Below are positions 14,438-26,330 of a stretch of 64,000 bases of DNA, in pieces. Position 1 is the stretch's first letter, and each line of letters opens with the position of its first letter. The stretch is from the NCBI RefSeq assembly GCF_949628265.1, contig NC_088789.1, positions 7,184,886-7,248,885 of the forward strand, written 5' to 3'. Below the pieces are notes generated by a model that was not told the DNA's origin, did not search any database, and saw nothing but the letters and a program-made list of their open reading frames with translations. A program made the translations under genes and the position numbers. The DNA is from Cloeon dipterum. Its lineage: Eukaryota; Arthropoda; Insecta; Ephemeroptera; Baetidae.

Positions 14438-17400
14438 AAAATAACCGACTATTATATTACGACGGCGGTGTGTGGCGTGAAAGGAAATAGCGTGACTGCT
14501 GCTCAGCTCGCGCCGCAGGCATTGCATAAGATTAACTCCAAATATTTAGCCAAATGCAGCCCTCCGGTGCACGCGCGCCCGCGCGTATACCCTCTGCGTG
14601 TGTAATGCCCGCGCAGCACGCGAGGGTGTACCAACACCAACAAAGGGGATCATGATTTATAATCGACCCGCGAGCTTGTTTTACTCCAGCCCGGCACGCG
14701 ATTTGCTAGATGAGTCAGGCGGGCCGTGTTCATCGCCGATTGCGACGCAGCACGCAAAGTGGTCCTCGCTCTGCGATTAAAAAAAGCCCAACGACACCCT
14801 GTTTTCCTGCGTTTGCCGTCACGAAATGCGGAAATGGTTGCTTTGTAATCCTACAATAACTTTGGAGCTTCAAGAAATGCCGAGTGTACTGTATTTTAAT
14901 TTTTATCCCTTTCAAAACAATTTGTAACAGTATTGTTCCCAACTGTTCTCAAACTCGACAGCCTCCGAGTCCATTCTCTATGGCAATAGGACGAAGCATT
15001 TCAGATACTCAAAATTATTCCTTAAAGGTTTACGGTCGCCAGGCAGTTTTTGGCTGCCGTCCGGAATAAATTACCCAAAAATAGTAGCAGCGCATCATAA
15101 ATTCGTCCAGCTAACTGGTTGGCTGTCTAGTGTCTTTCATATTTGTGTACCAAGCACGCACATTAATTCGCCAGGGTTTCAAGGTGAAGCGATGGTTACG
15201 TGCTCCTTATCAGGCATGGAGCTCGCATCCCCTGCTGCAAGGCGACGCAGTTTCTCGCTAATCTCGAAGACGACACGTGCAAACTGCCTTTCGCGAGTCT
15301 ATTTTGGCGCAAAAAGACGGCTTTTATGCCACGCAGATCGAGCGGCTGGAGCCGACTGACTGGGTGTCGTGGCAACGTCGCGTGATTGTTCACCGGCAGC
15401 AGACTCTAACGTCACGTAATGCTGGTGCTGTAGGCCTTGAACCTCATTCAACCCATCTACCTGCTTTTCTAATGGCCGCCATTACCGTATACTGCTTTAT
15501 TTTTATTATTGTTCGACCGCCGCAGCCGCAGCACCACTTTCGTAAATTTTTTCCTGCTATGCTGCTACTTTAATGCTCACGCGCGTTGCGTATCGGGTTG
15601 CAGACAAAACAATGCATTTAAAATAAAACGACGCGGCTTAACCGCATACAGGCCAGACACGGTTTCGAAATCGACGGCTTCTGTTTCGAAATTTCCCGCA
15701 CTAAGGTGACGTTCACCACTGAAAACTGGAAATTAAAGCGCGTGTATAGCGTCTGTGTCTGGGGCGCGCCTAGTCACCGTCAGCAAATTCGCGGAGGATA
15801 AGAGCGAAATTATGATTTGGCACATTTTCACCGGCTTTTGTTGTCAACGGTTACGCTGGAGTGAGTTCACTTTCAATAGCTTTGAAAATAATGATGTAAT
15901 GCAGATTGAGTAGAAATCTTATTTGAAAACGGGGAAACAATATCGCTGTTATATGATTTTAAAACATTGAAAACAAATATTAAAGTTTTTTTTACATTTT
16001 AATCATTTTTTTGGAAGCTGCTAACGAAAATTATGAAATTTACGAAAGATGCTGCTTTCTTTTTTTAAACTATATTAGGCTTGTAAATAATTTTTCGAAT
16101 TTTCCTTCTCGTACAGTCGTCACGCGCTCTATCCAACTGTGTGCGGCTGCTGAGTTAGATATTCCTAGAATGAAATTAATCATAATTTTTACTAGGGAGA
16201 CAATGATAGCTGTTTTGGTGCCAATTTTCTCTGAATTCTGAAATATGCCAAATAAATTAATTTAAATGCACAGCCGAACAATGTTCGCTTCTGTCGTTAT
16301 TGATGCGCTTCCAGTTCCACTTTGTATGCAAAATGGGATTTGGAGCCAATTTGCTCCTAGCAAATTGTGTTGGAAGAGGCTACATTATTGTTTAAGAAAG
16401 TGTTTACTTCGCTACAAAAGAAGCGTTCGCCTCTGATTGAAAATGTCTGCTTTTAGCGTTTCCAGTTATGTCAAGAGTTGATTTGCTTCCGCACATGCTT
16501 TTTGGATACATTAAAGAGAGCGGGTTCAGGCTTATTTATAAATAAGAGAAAGATGTTTTAATCAGGTACAAACCAGTTATTTAGGCAAGCGCGAGACAGG
16601 CGTATACCAACCAATTAGAGGCCGAGACACATGACGCCAATTCAAATTACTTTCTCGTCGCGAGGGCTTATTGTTAGAAAACAACAGCAATTCATCATCT
16701 GTGCGCGCTGGAAGTCACTCATGCTGTCAGGGAGTGCGGCAGCGCAGCAGCGAGTCGTGCTTATCGGTGCACGCCGCGATGCAACTAATGAAGCCGCGGA
16801 TTAAAGACGACAGTTGCATTTGAGCCTCGAACGTTCTTGGCGAATCAGACGGCATCGTGACAAATGACTTAATTGCTGCACGAGCGAGCAAGCGAGCGCG
16901 TCGTCTTTGAGATGAAAAGCATTGTGTGCTCACCTTTTGGGAAGGTATACGCGCCGTGGTCGTATCATAATATCATCAGCGGCAGGGCGGCGTGATGGAA
17001 TGTACAGAGCACAATAAAAGGGGATAGAAGGCTGCTGTCAACATTTACGCTTGACACTCTCGCGCTTCTTTTTTCTCTATCTCTCTCTTTCTCTCCGCTT
17101 TTATTGTTATTATACATATTTTCTCGTTTGCCAGCGACCTTCAGGACGGAGCGTGACTTGGCTCTTCCTCTGGAGTCACCCGAGCGCGACAATCCATTTT
17201 TTCACAACTCACAGTCCTGTGCACTTGGCTCCGCGCTCCAGGGCCCAAGGAAGCCTGGTTGCATGCGTTCGATTCCGATAGATCTCATGCCTGATAACTC
17301 ACGCTTTCAAAGTGAATTTGCCGCCGGACCTTCCGATGGAGCAGCAATTATAAATAATGCGCTAGGAACAACGTTATGCATTCCTCAGCAGAGCAAAGCG

Positions 17401-20400
17401 GCGACGGGATGGAAATCTTTCATGGCTTTCGCGATTGAAGATTAAGAAACGGCACTTCTATTTTCTCAACTGCATTCATACGTCACGCCTGACCCTTTCG
17501 TCATATTAAACAATTCTACAGTTTATTTATTGACTTGCAGATAAAATTCATGAGTGCCCCACAACAGCAACGTTTAAGGAATTCTACCGCTTGCTCCTCA
17601 AACTCAAATTCTTGCGCAACGTATTTGAGTGGTAAGCGGCTCTGCGTGTTCCAGTGGCAATTAGTCGGCCACGAGGCTGGCGAGCAACGAAATTAAAATT
17701 TACATCAAGTAGCGACGGCGGCGGCAGCGGCAGCGGGCTAATGGGACAGATGACGACATGTCTCGGGGCAGTTCGCGATTATTACCGCAAATTGCTCTTC
17801 GGGACGCAGGCTTGTTGGAAAATTTACGCCAGTCGCTTTCGTGACGGAATGCGAGCCGCCGGTTTTTTCTTTCTCAAGTAATTTACCACCAGCGTGCGCG
17901 TCGTCTGCCCTCGTGTGCTGCAGCCTCCGTCGAGGAACATTGTTATTAAAACAGAGAGCTGACAAGCCAAATGAGAGCGGCGGACATCACGTTTGTTTGT
18001 GTCTTGAGCCAGCGTCTTTGCATGTGTGTTTATAAGTAATCGCATTATTGCGGAGCAGTCCGCGAGCGGAGATAATAAAAATGAGAAGAAAAAACTCTTT
18101 TACAGCCACGCAGCCAGCGACGGAATGAAATAAAAAGGAAGAAAGAGCCTAGCTTGGCCAACCGGTTAGCATGTGTGCATAAATTGAATGCATGCATGCA
18201 GCTCTCGGTTTACAGCCGCCGCGGTGCATTTCTTTAATTTATTTATGTCTCTCCGCTGCTCTCTTGCTGCATGAAAATCCTAAGTCGGCAATAAAGCCAG
18301 ACTGCATCACGCGATTCTGATAATACGATACAAATAACTAACATGCCTTTTAGCCGCTTCAATGATTTACTTAATGAAATAAAGCCTCTCCGGTCGGTGC
18401 GCATTAAAAGATCTGAAGTTTGCTCATTAGTATGATTCATGGAACGAGATGTTAAGAGTTAAAACTATTATGTGTGTACGCCTCCACTGTGCACGTGCTA
18501 TCCGTTAAAACTGGTTGAAGTGCAATTTATTTTTACGAGCCTGCTCCGTAAATGTGTTTGAAGCAGAGCTCCGTCCGTTTTCTTTCAGAGAACATCTAAA
18601 CGTTCTAAGAAGTATGTTTTTGTATCGAAACATTAAAATGCCCCAGCAATATTGATTATTAAATCATATTTGAAAACCTAGCGCAGTAACTACGAAGCCA
18701 TAAAATTCAGCATGCTCAGCTTTATAGATCCATAGAATAAGTTATGCTACCCGCGGAGCATCCGTGTCAAGAAGTTGCATAGCTTGCATGACTGGCTTCA
18801 TGGAAACAATGAGTTGAAGTGAAAAGCCTTGTTTTTTCATATTTATTGTTCACACAGCGATAAAATTGAACTTTCATATCACGCTAGTTGATATTCAGGT
18901 TGCATGTTTTCAACTGTCAAACCCATCTCGGGCAATAAAGCGGCTCAAAACGCGCACACGATTTTTGTGTATTATTTATTTCGCCTTTCGCGTCGACCAC
19001 TTTGACAGCAATAAAGTCCGTCGGTGCGAAAATTCTGGCAATGAACCGTCAAGGGCGTGGGCAAGTATAAACGCGTTTAGGTGAGTCGAACAAGACTTTC
19101 AACACCAACATACACAATCGCGCCCTGAAATAAAATCCAGCCGTGCGAGATAAATTGTCGCGTTGGAGCACGCACGCCGGGCTTGAAATTCGACAAGGCG
19201 CACATTAAGGCCGCTCAGAATGTGTAATGGCCAAAGCCGAAAAGTAAAGCACGCTGGCTGGACCGGCTCGCTGCTGAATCAGCGGCAAGGCATTCCCGTG
19301 GGTGCTGCTGAAGGTGACTCAGGTAGAGTTGGGTCAAAAGCTCGGATTCGAACAGTCGCGTCCAACTGACAGCTTAGTGCGTCACTGTATGCGAATCCGA
19401 AAATGGAAAATGTGAAAACAAGCTGCTCGGTGGAATAGTGCTGCGCAACAAGAGCGAAGAGCGTTCGTGGGTGCTCCACTTGGCCTAATGGGAACTGTCA
19501 GGGTCGTGAAACAACCTCTGCAAGTTCCCTTACTTGTGGCACTTTGTAAATGCACTGTAAGATGAAGCAGATAACTGCCCGTGCAAAGAAATATTTTTTT
19601 CTTAATCTAAAAGCTGCCTATTAATATTGTCAATATACATAGAGAAAATTTTGTATTGAATAGAATAGATTTTCCAAGAGTTACGTATTTTTAGGGACCA
19701 TTATTTTTTGTGAGTCTATATACTATATATATATGCATCCTGTTCACTTAAAGACTACGTAGAAAAAATTGCACTCTCAAGAACTTTTTACTTTTTAACA
19801 CAGCCCTCTGGGAACGGTTTGAGTGGACGGAAAATTAAATTAATATGATCCCCGAAAGGCGTGGGTGCCCTGGCTATTTGTGTATTTTGCCCGGGCTGAT
19901 GTTGGATTATGAAATTACAGCACTCTCGACGAGAGCCTATCCCACGGGCACCTGACGACGTGTGTTTTCCGCTCTGGCTAACCTGCTTGACGCCTCTGCG
20001 CTTCGGTGTGTCATTAGAAACAGTTTCTCTTTTGATTTTATGAGCAGTGCGCGTAATTTCCATTTTAATTCGCCTGCCCGTTATGGCAACAGGTGATATC
20101 ACTTGGAAATGACACAACCAGTCAGCAGCAGAGCCTGGTGAATCATGCTGCCTGTGCAAACGAGTAATTTGTATTGTGTGCAGCGCACACTTTTCTGCTG
20201 GGCTGGCTTGTTTGCAACAGACTTACTTGCAAATTAAGGAAAGAATGGAGCGCGAATCAACGTAAACATAACACTCTCTTTTAACCGTGCAAATGCTGTG
20301 TAATTGCACGCATAAAAAATATCCCTTTCAATCTGTTATATAATTTCATCTCGTAATATGGAAATGCTGGTGACGACTGTAATATTTAAAAGTGTTTTAT

Positions 20401-21806
20401 TGGCGTGACAGACTTTCTACTAGAGATAATAAGAAGAAAAATATAGTACCACAAAAAGGTTGGCAGACGAATGAAAATATCTACTCAACAGAAAAAAGTA
20501 CTGCAGTCCAAACGAGCCCGAGCAGGGCGTCTGGGAACTCCCTCCTCGGAATTGCAGGGAACCCGAGAAGTTCAATATAACTGTTCAGGCAGAGTGATTT
20601 GCTGCTGGCAGGACCATAAATTTACTTCCCCGAGACAGCGAGTCACGTGAACTGGGGTGTGACCGGGCGTCGAGTGACCTTTCCAAGTAATTGGATCATC
20701 CCGTGCGAACAAAGAAAGGGTTGTGGCGACGGATTTGGTTTCAAAACACATTCGTGTGTGCGCGCACTGGCTGCTGGCCGGCCGAAACTGAATTATATAG
20801 ATAGAGCCAGCGGCGTCTGCTCTTGCGGGGCTTGAGGCATTGACCAAGCCGAAAGCATGAATGGCCACTAATTTTAGCCGTCGACACCTGCCAGCCAACT
20901 AGCCATAACTTCCTTGGCACATATCTCTCCCTCAGAAGCACGAGGAAGGCGTGAATTGTTTTAATTAAGATTTACTTACGAGTAGCAGAGAAACGTTTGC
21001 TAGAACCATCCAAGAAGAGAGAGCAAGATAGATAAATTGTTATGGCTCAAGTAGCAAGGATGGCGTTTGAACAAGAATAAAATTTTATTTCTCATTGGCT
21101 TTGATTGAAATGAAAAGATAAAATCTCTAACGAAAGGCTCTCCCGTCTAAGCCGCCAATGTAATAAACATCCTTTTATCGATTGCAAAGAAATTGAGATG
21201 TACCAATCGGTATTCTACTGTAGAATGAAACTTTTAAGAAGATTAAGCTTACGAAAGAAATTCTATTTTGTGCTTCGTACTTCAATTTTCTGAGACACAT
21301 AAGTAAGTGTCTTGCACAGGCGCCAGCTGATTTTCTACTCGCAAGAGGAAAACAGCCCTTTATCTTGGCGTGCGTTGCGAGGTATTTTCATGTTCCACGC
21401 GGACTAATCCTTCCACACAGTGATATCGGAATGAAATATACACAGACGGCTGGCTGGGGGCGAAGTACAAGAAGTAGAAAGGTCTAGTCGCGCACACCTC
21501 TCTCCTTGTTGTTCCCACACAACACCCTAACTGTTTACTCTGCACCTCGATAATGTGTTTTACACCAGGCAGATAAAAACAACGCTTCGGAAGGCGGACT
21601 TTAAAAAAGTTATCTGTTAAATCCTCGAGGCGGACGTCGTCTGCTTGTTTACTGCAAGACCCTTTGGGGGCCACATTAAAGCGTGCATATGAAAAACTGT
21701 GTCGGTCCGTCTTTCCAGTTTAATCGATAGAGGTGCAGCTGATGCTAACTGCGTCTCAAATTCAGCTTTTCTTCATTGTGCACAGCACACACACCTCCTG
21801 CTCTCG

Positions 21807-21808
<2 letters not shown>

Positions 21809-21838
<30 letters not shown>
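21809..21838. repeat. (GA)n microsatellite
   Basis: Fifteen uninterrupted GA units are visible. This is the longest dinucleotide tract noticed in the window. Confidence 0.95.
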
Positions 21839-21844
<6 letters not shown>

Positions 21845-24309
21845 GAGCCATAAGAAAGGGGCAGATGTTGAATGAGACCCCCCGTTGTTGCTCGACGCAC
21901 AATGCAAGAGCTGGCCGCGCGCGTAATTGAGCAAAGGAGTGCGAGCATGTGAGAGGCCCTTGACTGCATTTGGGAGCTCCTGAGTTCTTGAAACTCGTCA
22001 TAATCGAGCGAGAGTGAAATTGAAACTCGAGTGTGCAGCTACACTCTTTACACTCCTGTCGGGAAAAAATGCATTCACGTACAACAAGATTCAAAGATGA
22101 TATGATTCTGGTTCTTTTCATGCAATTCAAATGGCTGTAACCTAGATAAACCAAAATAATTTCCTGTTTTAAATAATAGAATTCTATAGAATTGCTTGAA
22201 TTCGGCGGAAACTTTTGAGGGAAAATCATGGGAACATGCATTTAGACGTGAATTTTTAAACAAACACATGATCAGCCGACGAATAAAATAACAGCTTGTG
22301 ACTGGTCCGAATTTTAACTTGCAACAGCGAATTACGTAGATGCTTATGTTAGCATAGCTGTACATGAATTAATATTTATCTAAATGACGTGCTTTTGTGT
22401 AACGTCAGCACCTTGACATTAAGGAGCGTAAACGTGTCTTACAACTCTGCAAATAATTATTGATGCTACATCAAAGTAGAGTCGTGGGTGTTTACGATGA
22501 GTAAAATATTATCTTACATCTCTTCACCCAATGCAATCAAGTCAAGGGCAGGCCATCTAATCAACACTTATTTTGGCTTCAGGTTTAGGGCAGACATATT
22601 TTGAAATATATTCATCCGCAACGCGATATTTCTTGTGCCGCAGGGGACATTAATGCCTTAAATTTCTTGACAGTCGAATGGGCCATGAAATAAACACTTT
22701 TCTGATGTCCGTATTCATACAATTCTCGTTTCGCTCGTGTCCGCACATTCAGCACACCTTTTTAATAACCTCAGAAATCAGACTGCGGCAGCTGCTCCTC
22801 TCTTTTCTTAAGACAAAACGCCGAAAACCAGTTCTATTCACCAATTCACGGTCATTTATATGCAGATCACCGCGTGCGCAGCGTCGTCTTTTAACCAAAA
22901 TTTTATGGCCAAGGGTGTCGCGCGGCCCGTGAAAAGGCCGCGTGCGTCTTTGTGCGCTTCCTCGTGGCTCAAAAGGGCAGCTGTTTCTTTTTCTCTCAAG
23001 GAGCCAGCAGTCTCAGTTAATAAAAATTATGAATATAACAGTGAGCTAGCATTCTTCCTGTTCCTTGGCAGCTGTCTGTTTTCTCTCTTTATGCTCCTGC
23101 GCCACCAAGTTTAAGGATCCAGCTGAGTCTGGCTGTGACGTAACGCCCCCTGGCATTGCACATTCACGTGCGCCCTTACGAATAGCCAGCCAGCTACCAT
23201 CAATGGACTTCTGCATCTTTTGTCAGAGCAGAGAAAGAGACAGTCTTGAAGGCGCCGACTCACGCTGAGACAGGGGGAAGTTTCCCTTTTTCTAGGGGTC
23301 CAACCCCTGTGATACGCTTTCGCTTTTATTGCAACCATGAAAATCTTAAAAAAAGAAATTAATGCCCAGCTGCAGCAAATTATCGGGAACAATGACTGCA
23401 ACTATTTTCATAAGCTCAAAAGAAAAAAAGGAAAATTGGCAATATATATATTAGGGTTCATATTTTTTGCGTGTGCTGGAGTTGCAGCTTGAATATAAAT
23501 ATTTAAACAGATATTATACTGCTCAACAAAAAATTTGTGTCATTGAAAAATATTAATATTTAGGATTGTGCAAAAACCAAACTAACTTAAACATCACTGC
23601 AAGTTTAGAGAAAATTTGCTATAAGGGTTTGCTTTTCCTATGGTGCAAACTATCTGCCTATGTGAAATCTTAATATTCTATTATTTAATTGCTGGTAGTT
23701 TCCCCGTCATAAGATAGTGTATACCATTGGATATATTTCTACGATAAGAATCCAAAGCTACCTTAACAATGATATTAAGCACCACATTTACCCGAAAATT
23801 GGCTAAATTGTGCTTGTATATGAAGATATATTATTTCTTAAGCGTTTCCTTTCAAACTATTTTCCTCTTTACAGTTCAATTGTTAAAACAATTATCTTAA
23901 TAGACCACCCATCGAAGCAAACTAATTAATATTATTTTCAACTGTGGCCTTATATAATTCCCACTAATAATGACGTACAACGTACATAATATTTGTTACA
24001 ATATTACAAGAGTGATAAAAATACGAATAGACTATTTAAAAAATATTCATGATTTTTCACAGCTTCATCCAACTACGCCATAAATTAATTAAACTGCCTT
24101 TCTTTAATAAAAATGTAGAGTAAAAAATCAATATTATTTGACTTTTTGCTCCTGCCTTAACAGAGAAGCAGCTTTTCACTGAATGCTTATGCAGCATGCT
24201 TAGCATTTGTGCTTGCATAGGTTGCATACTCTAACCTCTACATTAATTTTTAAATAAAATATCCCCATTACGCTTCCAAATAAATTAAATAAAAATAAGC
24301 TGTACTCAC

Positions 24310-25681
24310 CGCATAGATTGAGCCGTAGTTCTTGAAGTGGATGGAGCACCTGTTAATTTTTGCATCATTTACCGGTTTTTCAATTGGAAGTTTCCAGTCC
24401 TACCTCTCGCTGGTGGATCATTTGTGCGGCAGACGATGTCATTGGGGCAGTGCGGCTTCTGTTCTCTGCGGGGGCTGAAGAGCCGCCTAAGCGTGTCAGG
24501 TACTTTTTTTGTAGCATTACAATCAGTGAGGCGTTCAATTATATTGCCTCCACAATCACTCAAGAAGTTGGGAAGCGTTGCATTACTTCCTTTCTGTGCG
24601 TTATGAGTAGCCATGACAGTTTCCATTTGATTAATCCGGCTTAATAAATTCTCATGGTCATCGGTCAAATTAACAGTTTTACGATTTGAGTGCTGCAAAA
24701 AAATAAAGTCATATGTCAATCTGAGAAAAGTAAAAAAATAAAAAAATATTTACCTGGAGGAATTTCCCTGTTTTTCTTTCATCCACCAATTTTATTAATT
24801 TCTTCTGTTTGGTCCTTTGGTTTTTGTCTACATCCAGAGTGGCACTATGATAATAATGTCCATAAAATTATTTTTTTAAACATAAGAGTGGTCCTACTCG
24901 CAAATACAACCGGCAAAAACTGCCGTCAAATGGCACCACTGTCCGGAGGCAGACGCGGAACACTGTCCCCGTGGGATTGGCGGATCAGTGGTTCCGAGGG
25001 TACGTCCGTGCAAAGCTAACCAGAACCGAAAGTTCAGCTGAGGTCTTTTATATAAAAATGTATCTCTCAGGGCGGGCACCGCAGGTGGAAAGACGATTAA
25101 GTATTAAGAATGGGGGAGATTGTACCGATAACAACACTACCCGTGTCCTTAAGTTACGATTTCACCGATAATAGCACCACCGATTTTTAAGGTCGATTGT
25201 GGTTGCGAGTAGGATTTTAACAATGTACAGTATTATGTCATATAGGTATGATATTATGTACAACTCAAAACATAAAAAATATGATATAAAATAATACATA
25301 AACCTCATAAAAATCTTACTTAGTTTTTCTCAGGCCATCCACCTTGAAAATTTTCAAATTTGAAGCTTCCTTGCTCTCTGGTAGCACAAAACATGGTAAC
25401 GAGTTCTGCGCTTTTTGCAAAATTGGCTCTTGACCTGGACCATGGTGATGAATTACTCGTATTGTCGGCTTAGGCGCTGGAAAGCTCAACGACGACACGG
25501 CAGTCACTGTCCTTCCACGAATATATTTTTTAGACATTTTTTTGTGGATATACAGAACAGCACACTCGAATGTGTAACACTTTTCGCGAAATCTTTCACC
25601 TGAAAATATTGAGCACAAAAAGTAACGGACGACCCGGCATAAACACAACCTTGCACTCGCTTTATTAGAGAGTGCTGCCAT
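24310..25681 (-). CDS. Uncharacterised multi-exon protein gene (3' end not found)
   Basis: Four minus-strand exons join in phase: 25681-25320 (phase 2 at end), 24844-24754 (phase 0), 24692-24404 (phase 1) and 24349-24310 (phase 2, donor GTGAGT, so at least one more exon is needed). Every junction has GT and AG, and none creates a stop. This gives at least 260 residues. I do not recognise the family. Exon 1 could start at Met1 or at Met49 (MSKKYIRG, at 25537). Exon 2 is strongly basic (KNQRTKQKKLIKLVDERK). Exon 3 begins with a possible coiled coil (ENLLSRINQMETVMATH) and carries several Cys and Asn. Its 5' end faces RIOK1, 649 bp away. The first intron is mostly filled by a small inverted-repeat element. 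Exon reality is supported only by phase and splice consistency. Confidence 0.5.
24892..25214. mobile_element. MITE-like element with terminal inverted repeats
   Basis: The ends are inverted copies: TCCTACTCGCAA at 24892-24903 matches the reverse complement of 25203-25214 perfectly over 12 bases, and about 18 of 20 when extended. The 323 bp between them has no coding frame of note. Two near-identical 18 bp motifs beginning ACCGATAA lie near the right end (about 25116 and 25163). It sits inside intron 1 of the uncharacterised minus-strand gene, where it makes up 323 of 475 bases. I see no clear target-site duplication, so the exact ends and superfamily are unknown. Confidence 0.55.
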
Positions 25682-26330
25682 CTACGAAAATAAACGAACT
25701 AGATAAGGGGGCGTGTGGTCGTGTGTAAACAACGTGGTTATATGTATTATTATTTCCATTCACGTCACCCCGAAAAAGAAGAGAAGAAGAAAAGCAGAAC
25801 AAGGAGTTGTGTTGTGTGCATAGTAGCAAGACAAGTGGTGTATGTACTTGCGTAAACTAGCAAGTTATGTCGGCACCATATGCGTATGTATGATACTTCA
25901 AGAGTTAAAATTTTCCCCTTGGAATGATCATAATCATAATAATTTCTCGTGGAATTTGTGTTCATACTATTTCTGCTGCAGGCCATAGAATTAAATATTT
26001 TTTCATCTCTTTGTGTAAAATTCGTAAAATAGTTACATGAAATTTAAATTCATGATCCGCATTAACTTAAAATGATAGAGAATTTTCAGTGCACATAAAC
26101 AATCCATTGTATGGAAAAGCTACAGTTTCTGCCGGGTTACACATCTCGCCAGTTCTTATATGAGAATCCCATGTCAAGGTAGGGGTGGCGAAAACTGTAA
26201 CTCGGCGGCGGAAACTGTAAATTTTCCAAAATACGTAATTTGGGTGTTTCTAACAAGTGGACCGACAACTTCAATTTGTGTGACGCATAATATAATTATA
26301 TAATATATTATATTATTTGGTTTTAGAATC
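25682..26330. promoter_or_regulatory. Divergent intergenic interval (uncharacterised gene / RIOK1)
   Basis: This 649 bp interval separates the first codons of two genes pointing away from each other, so it must hold both promoters and both leaders. It is AT-rich, with a 30 bp A/T-only tract at 26288-26317. A splice acceptor TTTTAG at 26321-26326 just before the RIOK1 start codon suggests a 5' UTR intron of RIOK1. No TATA box stands out. Confidence 0.4.
26288..26317. repeat. A/T-only low-complexity tract
   Basis: Thirty bases of almost perfectly self-complementary TA/AT sequence lie just 5' of the RIOK1 acceptor and start codon. The tract may be part of a leader intron. Confidence 0.7.

Larger units (their letters stand above)
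10001..24309. other. Non-coding DNA, no gene supported
   Basis: No frame in this stretch shows a recognisable protein family or a set of in-phase spliced exons. GC-rich blocks (about 10640-11000, 11640-12400, 13030-13400, 14100-14620, 16700-17450, 17640-18050) are separated by AT-rich tracts. The most AT-rich part, about 23400-24300, contains stops in all frames. Notable items are a 14 bp perfect palindrome around TGACGTCA at 14424-14437, GA repeats at 14143 and 21809, and a GCATGC run near 18189. Very short exons or a 3' end of the minus-strand gene starting at 25681 could lie in the last kilobase, but I could not fix one. Confidence 0.45.

Noticed and set aside
19344..19353. tRNA B-box-like sequence (GTTCGAATCC on the minus strand)
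   Set aside because: The flanking bases do not form a T-stem and no A box or acceptor stem is present. A similar GTTCGATTCC near 17268 also fails.
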